From Porphyromonadaceae bacterium UBA7048 (lineage in GTDB: Bacteria; Bacteroidota; Bacteroidia; Bacteroidales; Muribaculaceae): 19,770 nucleotides of DNA. Both the position numbers and the translations under genes were made by a program. This document shows positions 13,585-19,770 of this stretch, piece after piece (position 1 is the stretch's first letter; each line of letters opens with the position of its first letter). Location: the NCBI GenBank assembly GCA_002493945.1, contig DLAL01000063.1, forward strand, positions 1 through 19,770. The letters are read 5' to 3'. The notes under the pieces were generated by a model. That model was given only the letters and a program-made list of their open reading frames with translations. It had not been told where the DNA came from and did not search any database.

Positions 13585-15846
13585 ATGGCAACACTTCTTG
13601 ACAAACGAGTGATCCTTATCGGTATGCTGTCGTGTGCCGCCGTGTCGCAGGCGTCACAGCCGGCATCCGAATATGCCGACAGCATCCGGCTCCGCGAACT
13701 CTTTGTGTCCGGAAGCCGCCTCAACGACTACAAGCTGCAGATACCTCAGTACGTGAAGACCGTGGATGCCGGCCGCATATCGGAAATGAATCCGCAGACC
13801 ACTGCCGACCTTCTTGCCGGCGACGGCATACTGACCGTGCAGAAGAGCCAGCAGGGCGGAGGCAGCCCATCGGTCAGAGGCTTTGAGAGCTCGCGTGTGC
13901 TGCTGGTGGTGGACGGCGTGAGGATGAACAATCTCATCTACCGCGCCGGCCATCTGCAGAACGTGATAACGATAGACCCGGCTATCATCGGTCAGGCCGA
14001 GGTTCTCTACGGACCGGCATCGGTGGGCTACGGCTCCGATGCCCTGGGCGGCGTGATATCGTTCAGGACCAAGATGCCCCGTCTGGCCGACGGCAGCAGC
14101 GGCGTGCTCTTCTCCGGAAGCGCCTTCTCGCGCTTCGGGAGCGCCAACGACGAGTCGACGTGGCACGCCGACTTCAATATAGGCGGCAAGAAGATAGCTT
14201 CGTTCACATCGCTGTCCTACAGCCGCTTCGGCGACCTGCGCGGCGGCCGCCGCTCCAATCCGTTCATGCCCAAGGGCGACAGCTACATCCACCGCGGCTA
14301 CAAGGTGGAGCATGCCGACGGCAAGGACGTCCTCGTGCCCGTCACGAAGGAGTACAGCCAGCCCGGCTCGGGATATCATCAGTATGACCTGATGCAGAAG
14401 CTGATGTACAGCTACAGCGACGCCGTGAGCCACCTGCTCAACGTGCAGTTCTCCAACACCAACGATATCCCCCGATACGACCGTCTGACCGACATGAAGG
14501 GCGACAAGCCCAAGTTCGCCGAGTGGTACTACGGCCCTCAGGAGCGCCTCCTGGCCGCGTACACCTACGACACGCGCGACCTCTTCGGCGCCGACCATGC
14601 CTCGATGACGGTGTCATATCAGAATATCGGCGAAAGCCGTCACAACCGCAAGCTCAATGACCCGTGGCTGGGCAGCCGTAAGGAGCGCGTGAACGTGGTG
14701 TCGCTCTCGGCCGACTGGGTGAAGTATCTCGGCATGCACCGCATCCATGCCGGCATTGACGGCTCGCTCCAGTATCTGAAGTCGACGGCTTACTGCACTG
14801 ACATCAATACGGGCGAGGTCAAGCCGCTTGACACCCGCTATCCCGACGGCCACAACCACATGCACAACATCGACCTCTTCGTGGCCCACTCGTGGGAAAT
14901 CACTCCGCGTCTCATCTTCAGCGACGGTGTGCGCGTGGGCTTCTCTACCCTGAAGGCCACATTCAGGAGCGATGAGTTCTTCCCATTCTTCAGCCGCGAG
15001 TTCGGAACGGTGACGCAGAACAATCCCACCTACAGCCTCAACGTAGGGTTGTCATACAACGTGAGCGACAGCTGGAAACTGGCTCTGTCGCTTACGAGCG
15101 GCTACCGCGTGCCCAACATCGACGACCTTGGCAAGGTCTTCGACTCGCAGCCCGGCATGGTGGTGGTGCCCAATCCGCACATCAGGCCCGAGAAGACCAT
15201 CAGCGCTGACTTCAACGTGGCGCACGTCAGCACGGGACGCATCGAGTGGGACGCGTCGGTCTTCGGCACCTACATCTTCGATGCCATAGCGCTGGCTCCG
15301 GCCACCGTCGACGGCAAGGACAAGATCGAGTACGACGGCGAGATGAGCGATGTCTACGCCAACCGTAACAACCGCCGCGCCTTCGTGACAGGCGTGACCT
15401 CGACGCTGAAGGTCAACATCTCGAAGTGCTTCTGGGCCGATGCAACGGCCACCTACACCTACGGTGACATCTTCGGCAACAAGGGCGAGAAGAAGATGCC
15501 CCTCGACCATGTGGCTCCGCTCTTCGGCCGTGTCGGCGTGACCTTTCAGAGCGCAGGCAAGCGCACGCTGGTAGAGTTCTACTCGCTCTTCAACGGCAAG
15601 AAGCCTCTGAGCCGCTACAACCTCAACGGCGAGGACAACATCGGCTACGCCACTGCGCTCGGTCTCGACGGCGAAGGTCTGCCGGCATGGTTCACCCTCA
15701 ACCTCAAGGCTTCCTACCGTCCGCATCCCAATGTGACCCTCCAGGCAGGTATCGAGAATATACTCGACACGGAGTACCGCACCTTCGGGTCGGGCATCAA
15801 TGCCCCGGGCCGCAATCTGATTGCCGCCATCAGGGCTTCGTTCTGA
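13585..15846 (+). CDS. TonB-dependent outer-membrane receptor (HmuR-like)
   Basis: A 753-residue outer-membrane transporter. A signal peptide (about 1-26) is followed directly by a plug domain (about 35-165, with PSVRGFESSRVLLVVDGVR and VLYGPASVGYGSDALGGVI) and then a 22-strand-type barrel ending in a terminal Phe (AIRASF). It lacks the N-terminal carboxypeptidase-D-like repeat of SusC proteins and no SusD partner is present. A YRVP motif at about 507-510 and an NPHIRPE motif at about 530-536 resemble the FRAP/YRAP and NPNL/NPDL boxes of heme and hemoglobin receptors such as HmuR; related boxes also occur in other TonB receptors, so substrate assignment is tentative. Position as the last gene of an operon with two surface-exported binding proteins suggests they capture its ligand. 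Confidence 0.85.
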   Translation: MATLLDKRVILIGMLSCAAVSQASQPASEYADSIRLRELFVSGSRLNDYKLQIPQYVKTVDAGRISEMNPQTTADLLAGDGILTVQKSQQGGGSPSVRGFESSRVLLVVDGVRMNNLIYRAGHLQNVITIDPAIIGQAEVLYGPASVGYGSDALGGVISFRTKMPRLADGSSGVLFSGSAFSRFGSANDESTWHADFNIGGKKIASFTSLSYSRFGDLRGGRRSNPFMPKGDSYIHRGYKVEHADGKDVLVPVTKEYSQPGSGYHQYDLMQKLMYSYSDAVSHLLNVQFSNTNDIPRYDRLTDMKGDKPKFAEWYYGPQERLLAAYTYDTRDLFGADHASMTVSYQNIGESRHNRKLNDPWLGSRKERVNVVSLSADWVKYLGMHRIHAGIDGSLQYLKSTAYCTDINTGEVKPLDTRYPDGHNHMHNIDLFVAHSWEITPRLIFSDGVRVGFSTLKATFRSDEFFPFFSREFGTVTQNNPTYSLNVGLSYNVSDSWKLALSLTSGYRVPNIDDLGKVFDSQPGMVVVPNPHIRPEKTISADFNVAHVSTGRIEWDASVFGTYIFDAIALAPATVDGKDKIEYDGEMSDVYANRNNRRAFVTGVTSTLKVNISKCFWADATATYTYGDIFGNKGEKKMPLDHVAPLFGRVGVTFQSAGKRTLVEFYSLFNGKKPLSRYNLNGEDNIGYATALGLDGEGLPAWFTLNLKASYRPHPNVTLQAGIENILDTEYRTFGSGINAPGRNLIAAIRASF

Positions 15847-15852
15847 CAAACC

Positions 15853-15909
15853 TCTAAATGCAACAAAGGCAGCCGGGTGATGAGTCCGACTGCCTTTGTC
15901 GTATTTAGA
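15853..15909. terminator. Long bidirectional hairpin terminator between convergent genes
   Basis: ACAAAGGCAG (15863-15872) pairs with CTGCCTTTGT (15890-15899). Beyond one mismatch the stem extends another 9 bp outward (15853-15861 with 15901-15909, one G-U pair), and three inner pairs CGG/CCG follow another mismatch. It fills nearly the whole 66-nt gap between the TonB receptor stop and the GH43-like stop, so it can end transcription from both sides. Short A/T tracts within the outer arms can act as the U-run in either direction. Confidence 0.7.
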
Positions 15910-15912
15910 TGT

Positions 15913-16947
15913 TTATTGTTTTGCCTTGACCACGAGACTGTCGCCGGAGTGGTCGACCTCGAAGAGCTGCGGGATGCGGATGTAGCGTCCTCCTTCGTCG
16001 CGGTGGCTGTGTACCGACATGAGCCATCGGCCTGAAAGGTCGCGGAAGAGCATGCCGTGGCCGTGGTCGGGCGGCGTTATGGGCTCGGCCTGCTGTGTCC
16101 ACGGTCCTGCAAGGGTGCCGCTTTCGGAGTAGGCCACGCCCTGGGTGTAGACGTTGTATATCCAGCTTGTCCATATCATGCCGAGGCGTCCTGTGCCTGT
16201 GCGGAAGAGCCACGGGCCGTCGGTGACGCGGTTAGGCACAATCTCCCCTTCGAGACGCTCGCGGCTCCAGGGCGACGCGCTGGCCCTGAACATCAGCTCC
16301 GGTTCGCCGACGGGGCCGCTGAGGTCGTCCTTGAGCTGTATGCGCTCCATCGTTCCGTCCCAGTTGGATATCCACTCGCCGCAGAAGACCATGTAGGGCT
16401 TGCCGTCGGTGTCTACCCAGAAGGTGCCGTCGAGCGTGGGACGGTCAGCCGGAAGATAGTCTTCGTCCGATACGGGGCGGTAGGGGCCTTCGGGCACGTC
16501 GCTGACCATGATGTGGCTGGCGCGGCGGGGCATGTCCATGCCATTGAATGTGCCGGTGATGATGGAGTCGTTGGTGAATGTGGCGAAGCAGTAGTACTTG
16601 CCGTTGTACTTGTGGAGTTCGGCTGCCCATATCTGGGGCTTGGAGCCCATCCACGATGTGGTGTCGGGCTCGATGAGGCTGTACGGGCCTGACCAGCGGT
16701 CGAGGTTGTCGCTGACCCACAGGCGGCCGCCGGTGCCGGTCATGTAGTACATGGCTGATGCGGAGTCTGCCAGGATGCAGGGGTCGCTGAGCAGTATTGA
16801 GTCGCGCGGACAGTCGGTGCGGAAGCCGGGAAGGCGTCGTGAATCAAGGTCGGTCGTGTCAGGGGCGGATGCCGACGTGGATGTGCATGCGGCTGTCACG
16901 CCCAGAAGGAGGAATGCCGCGGCAGAAAGTGCGGTGAGTTTTTTCAT
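15913..16947 (-). CDS. GH43-family-like lipoprotein
   Basis: A 344-residue lipoprotein with a five-bladed beta-propeller fold predicted from GH43-type motifs; the family includes arabinofuranosidases, xylosidases and galactosidases. The signal peptide ends at a lipobox with C21 (VTAAC). Residue D55 in SDPCI fits the general base, and D173 in LDGTFWVD fits the third carboxylate. The segment around 242-248 (TDGPWLF) occupies the place of the usual EGPxxF/Y general-acid motif but has Asp243. H296/H298 (HGHG) fit the late histidine of the family. No acidic patch follows C21, so surface display by the Bacteroidota lipoprotein export signal is unlikely. The substrate cannot be assigned. It stands alone on the minus strand with no clear promoter match upstream. 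Confidence 0.8.
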   Translation of the reverse strand: MKKLTALSAAAFLLLGVTAACTSTSASAPDTTDLDSRRLPGFRTDCPRDSILLSDPCILADSASAMYYMTGTGGRLWVSDNLDRWSGPYSLIEPDTTSWMGSKPQIWAAELHKYNGKYYCFATFTNDSIITGTFNGMDMPRRASHIMVSDVPEGPYRPVSDEDYLPADRPTLDGTFWVDTDGKPYMVFCGEWISNWDGTMERIQLKDDLSGPVGEPELMFRASASPWSRERLEGEIVPNRVTDGPWLFRTGTGRLGMIWTSWIYNVYTQGVAYSESGTLAGPWTQQAEPITPPDHGHGMLFRDLSGRWLMSVHSHRDEGGRYIRIPQLFEVDHSGDSLVVKAKQ

Positions 16948-17057
16948 GATGAATGTAAGTTACGTAGGTTCTGTACCTGTATAACGGAATCACTCCCCCG
17001 CGAATTGTATGGCAGTACCTCGAAATTCCGTTTATGGAAGTCCGCCGGCCGGATGGA

Positions 17058-17089
17058 TTTGCATACTTTGCGTATTTTTTATACCTTTG
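17058..17089 (+). promoter_or_regulatory. Promoter of the TlpA-like thioredoxin gene
   Basis: TTTG (17058-17061), a 20-nt spacer and TACCTTTG (17082-17089) match the Bacteroidota consensus. The ATG at 17110 follows 20 nt later, giving a very short leader. Confidence 0.7.
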
Positions 17090-17109
17090 CCGGATAATCG
17101 TGAATAACT

Positions 17110-18729
17110 ATGAAAAAGCCTGTAATTCTCTTGCTCGTGTCTGCTTTGGGCGCGATGACCGCACTCGGCGGCCGTGTGGTTGTCAATCCGTATTACGACA
17201 TGTCGTCGTCCATTACCTTCGGAATAACGAAGGTCGAGCTGACCGACACCGCTACCCGTGTCAGCGCCGATATCTACGGCATCCCCGGCAACTGGGTCAG
17301 GGCAGGGGAGAACTTCACGCTGACAGGCGCGCAGACCGGCCGTGTGTACGCGATGAGAAGTCTGGAAGGAATGCCGGGTGGAGAGAATGTCTATCTGACC
17401 GACTCTGCGTACGTGAGCGCCACGTTCGTGTTCCCGCCGCTTGCTCCGGCCGACAGCGTGGCGGACTTCACCGAGGTGCTTGACGACGCTTCGGCAGGCT
17501 GGAAGGTGTCGGGCCTGCGGCTCGGCGCTCAGCCCGAAGGGACGAAGACCCGCATCACAGGAAGTCTCGAGGGACGTCCCGAAGCCTCGTGGCTCGTTCT
17601 GATGCCTGCGTGCAGCGATTCGAGGGTGAACGAGTCGCTGATAGTGCCCGTGCGTGATGGCTGCTTCGACTATACGCTCACCACTGACGAGACGCAGATG
17701 TACGAACTCGCTCCCGGTCCGGACATCCTCGGTGGCGCGTGGATGATGTACAGCTTCTTCTCCGAAGGAGGCGATGTGCGCGCTGACATTTCTGCCGACG
17801 GCAGTGTCAGTCCCGCGTCGGCCGTCAGCGGAGGCCCTCTGACCGGACGCTACTGCAGTCAGATGGGGAGGCAGCACCGTTATATAGTGGAATCCGGAGT
17901 CGAGGCCATTGGGGATTCGCTCAACGAGTCGCGCACGATGTACACGCCTGACTACTACGCGGTGATGGATGCCTTCATGTCGGGCGGCGATATGCCGCAG
18001 GCACGTCGAGACTCGCTCCTGAACGAGGAGAAGCGCCTGCGCGAGGGCGGCCTGATGTACAGCACGGCAGGCAAGGCATACAATGAACTGTCGGCACGCG
18101 TGTATGCCGAGACGGACAGCATGGCGGACGAATTCATCAGGACCGATACGACCCTGGTCGGGCTCTATCTGATATATAAGAAGGTGAAGTACAAACATCC
18201 GGGCTCGGATGCGCTGCTGCCCGTCTTTGCGTCAGTATATCAGCACCGTTTCCCCAATCATAGTTATACGAAGACACTGTCGGCCCTCATCGGCGACGAG
18301 GCGGCCGAACCCGGGCGTAAGGTCCCCGACTTCACGGCTCCTGACCTTGACGGCCGCGAGTACAGGCTGTCGGCCCTCATCGAAGGCCGCGTGGCGCTGG
18401 TCGACCTGTGGGCGTCGTGGTGCGGTCCCTGCCGCCGGCACTCCAAAGCGATGATTCCGGTCTATGAGAAATGGAAGGGCCGCGGCTTCTCGGTGGTCGG
18501 CGTGGCACGCGAGAACATGAGCACCGACGCTATGGCGAAGGCCATCGAGCAGGACGGCTATCCGTGGCTGAACCTGGTCGAGCTGAACGACCGCGGCCGT
18601 ATCTGGGAGCGCTACGGCGCCGGAAATTCGGGCGGTCTGCAGGTCCTGGTAGACAGAGACGGTACAGTGGTCGCCCTCAATCCGACGCCGGAGGAAGTCG
18701 AGGCGTATATGGAGAGTCAGCGCAGATAG
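17110..18729 (+). CDS. TlpA/ResA-like thioredoxin-fold protein with large N-terminal extension
   Basis: A 539-residue exported thiol-disulfide protein. Residues 1-21 are a Sec signal peptide. Residues about 25-270 are beta-rich and may include a DUF4369-like region common in Bacteroidota thioredoxin proteins (GSLEGRPEASWLVLMP). Residues about 275-390 are mostly helical and charged. The thioredoxin/AhpC-TSA domain begins near 400 (GRKVPDFTAPDLDG) with the redox motif W437-C438-G-P-C441. It probably reduces or isomerises disulfides of envelope proteins. ResA and TlpA are under 200 residues, so most of this protein is extension of unknown function. It has its own promoter and is divergent from the GH43-like gene. 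Confidence 0.8.
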   Translation: MKKPVILLLVSALGAMTALGGRVVVNPYYDMSSSITFGITKVELTDTATRVSADIYGIPGNWVRAGENFTLTGAQTGRVYAMRSLEGMPGGENVYLTDSAYVSATFVFPPLAPADSVADFTEVLDDASAGWKVSGLRLGAQPEGTKTRITGSLEGRPEASWLVLMPACSDSRVNESLIVPVRDGCFDYTLTTDETQMYELAPGPDILGGAWMMYSFFSEGGDVRADISADGSVSPASAVSGGPLTGRYCSQMGRQHRYIVESGVEAIGDSLNESRTMYTPDYYAVMDAFMSGGDMPQARRDSLLNEEKRLREGGLMYSTAGKAYNELSARVYAETDSMADEFIRTDTTLVGLYLIYKKVKYKHPGSDALLPVFASVYQHRFPNHSYTKTLSALIGDEAAEPGRKVPDFTAPDLDGREYRLSALIEGRVALVDLWASWCGPCRRHSKAMIPVYEKWKGRGFSVVGVARENMSTDAMAKAIEQDGYPWLNLVELNDRGRIWERYGAGNSGGLQVLVDRDGTVVALNPTPEEVEAYMESQRR

Positions 18730-19035
18730 AGCCGCGATGTGCGGCGGATGGCGTGGCGGCTCCGGCTGACGATGTAGAGTCTGCCTGCGGCAGAAAGGCC
18801 CTGTCCGATGAGCGCGTCGGCAAGGTCGAGCCGGGCACGCTTCAGGCTGTTGCGCGCATTGGTGGCGTGGTTTGATTTTTTCTATCGGCGCACCGGAGGT
18901 GGTGATGCGGAGGTCGGCATATGCCCTCGCAGCGATTTTGCCATTGTTATGGTCGACAGGTGTCTCATATAGTTTGGTTACTCAGCTATACGATGTAAGT
19001 GAGATTTTTCAGCATGGTGGTAATTGCTGTGGCGG
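18730..19035. other. 306-bp gap between the TlpA-like gene and the beta-propeller gene
   Basis: The left half (about 18730-18880) stays GC-rich like coding DNA. On the minus strand it has a frame of about 54 codons (18727-18888) ending just inside the TlpA-like stop region, with no ATG and a stop upstream, readable as ARNSLKRARLDLADALIG. It could be a relic of a lost gene or chance. The right half has lower G+C and holds the candidate small peptide at 18905. No tRNA or known RNA motif was recognised. Confidence 0.4.
18836..18881 (+). terminator. Weak putative terminator downstream of the TlpA-like gene
   Basis: CACGC (18836-18840) can pair with GCGTG (18865-18869) around a long loop that itself contains the palindrome TGCGCGCA (18851-18858). 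GGTTTGATTTTTT follows. The loop is long and the stem short, so this is a weak call based mainly on the T-run. Confidence 0.25.
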
Positions 19036-19054
19036 TCAGCTTTCTTTTAAGTGA
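18905..19054 (+). CDS. Possible small exported peptide, 49 residues
   Basis: An ATG at 18905 preceded by GGAGG (18895-18899, 5-nt spacing) opens a 49-codon frame. Residues 1-22 look like a signal peptide (two Arg, then AYALAAILPLLW, then STGVSYS), and the mature part is short with a GGNCCGG stretch. It overlaps the 3' end of the convergent beta-propeller gene by 19 nt. No promoter match or family was recognised. The frame could be chance, but a ribosome site plus a signal-like start is uncommon in noise. Confidence 0.25.
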   Translation: MRRSAYALAAILPLLWSTGVSYSLVTQLYDVSEIFQHGGNCCGGQLSFK

Positions 19055-19770
19055 TAATAGAAAATGACGGGATTGGACTCCTCCGTCACTCCGAGGTCGG
19101 TGAACTTGGTAGAGCCGGTTATTTCATCAATGCGAAGAACTCCCTCCGCCGATTTTGCAAATACATAATAGCCGTTTCTTATGGTCTCCGGCATTTCTGT
19201 CAGGTGAGGAAACTCGTCGAACAATTCTGATCTTAGACGTAACGTGGCCGACTCGCCGGTTTTCGGATTGTACTTGCATATATAGGGCAGAATGCCTTGG
19301 TCACCCATCAATTCGAATACTTGATAATGCACGTCGTCAGATGCGGCATGGAACCGGTCTATATACTTCACACAACGTTTGAATTTATACCGCTCATACA
19401 TTTCATCGGTATTGACATCAGCCATCGCCACCGGTTCAATCTGATCGGAGGTGTTGAATCTGTACGATTCGACCACTTTGCATGTGTCTGACGTGAGGTG
19501 ATAAAGATCGGTATTGAATGGCAGTCCGAAATACACACCGTCGTCATCACGCCCGATGAAAGATGAATACGAACCGAAAGTCAGCGAGTAGGAATGGTTG
19601 TATGGCAAAAAGCGTTTGTCAATCTCTCCCGTGGCGGTATTCAATATGGCGATGTTGAATTTCGATGGTGAGCAGTATGCCGCGCATAGAGCGATGTGTC
19701 CGTCATCCAGCCATGTTGCAGAAATATACGTGTCCGGCAGCTCGATTCTTTTTTATTACTGTCCGCTAAA
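19036..19770 (-). pseudogene. 6-bladed beta-propeller protein, C-terminal part, frame broken near 19749
   Basis: The visible part resembles the C-terminal portion of Bacteroidota 6-bladed beta-propeller (NHL-like) proteins: blade-like repeats such as DDDGVYFGLP, ICKYNPKTGES and VLRIDEITGSTKFTDLG, and a Lys/Glu end. Coherent sequence runs upstream past any start (KRIELPDTYISATWLDDGHIAL) to 19752, where two TAA codons in a row block the frame. The minus strand there has a run of six A (19749-19754). In the neighbouring frame the DNA reads LADSNKK, and one extra A would join it to KRIELPD. The gene therefore most likely started beyond the window and carries a 1-nt indel, or this is an assembly error. 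There is no in-frame ATG near the 5' end; only a TTG at 19644. Role unknown; such proteins are often exported lipoproteins. Confidence 0.55.

Noticed and set aside
13518..14023. 18-bp direct repeat TCTACGGACCGGCATCGG at 13518-13535 and 14006-14023
   Set aside because: Both copies encode YGPAS in frame in two different genes; shared codon preference explains it better than a mobile or recombination site.
1..19770. CRISPR array, tRNA or rRNA genes, insertion sequence
   Set aside because: No regularly spaced repeats, cloverleaf-like sequences, rRNA segments or transposase frames were found by reading both strands.

Overview
The window (about 58% G+C) looks like a chromosomal segment of a Bacteroidales bacterium. 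The evidence is several Bacteroidota-type promoters (TTTG, 19-20 nt, TAnnTTTG), two proteins ending in type IX secretion (T9SS) sorting domains, a TonB-dependent receptor, a GH43-like lipoprotein, a TlpA-like thioredoxin with a long N-terminal extension, and a 6-bladed beta-propeller protein. The G+C content would suit a Muribaculaceae-like family, but that is only a guess.

Region A (1-3300) is a redox and iron-sulfur block. A YtfE/RIC-like hemerythrin domain fused to a LuxR helix-turn-helix (290-1252, +) faces a NapH/CcoG-like membrane [4Fe-4S] protein (1275-1955, -). Upstream of the latter lies an OxyR with both peroxide-sensing cysteines (2047-2973, -), divergent from a small ferredoxin-like protein (3070-3255, +). 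ATCGAT-type boxes sit beside the promoters of the membrane Fe-S gene and of oxyR. A nested palindrome carries the -33 region of the hemerythrin gene and of a weaker leftward promoter.

Region B (3300-15850) is a surface-protein operon on the + strand. A strong promoter (3347-3377) is followed by a leader of about 280 nt with hairpins and a possible 43-codon leader ORF. Next comes a very large T9SS cargo protein with Asp-box and LamG-like domains. Its frame is cut by one in-frame TGA (4986-4988) that replaces the Trp of an Asp-box, so it reads as 3663-4988 plus 5019-10574. A second T9SS-type protein with two NPCBM-like modules overlaps it by 4 nt (10571-13558). A TonB-dependent receptor follows 26 nt later (13585-15846). 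The layout suggests two exported binding proteins serving one outer-membrane transporter; the ligand is unknown, with glycan or heme-bearing glycoprotein as candidates.

Region C (15850-19770): a long bidirectional hairpin separates the operon from a convergent GH43-like lipoprotein (15913-16947, -). A divergent TlpA-like thioredoxin gene with its own promoter follows (17110-18729, +). A gap of about 300 bp holds a possible small secreted peptide and unexplained open sequence. The window ends in a 6-bladed beta-propeller gene (-) whose frame is broken at a 6-nt homopolymer near 19749. No tRNA, rRNA, CRISPR array or insertion sequence was seen.
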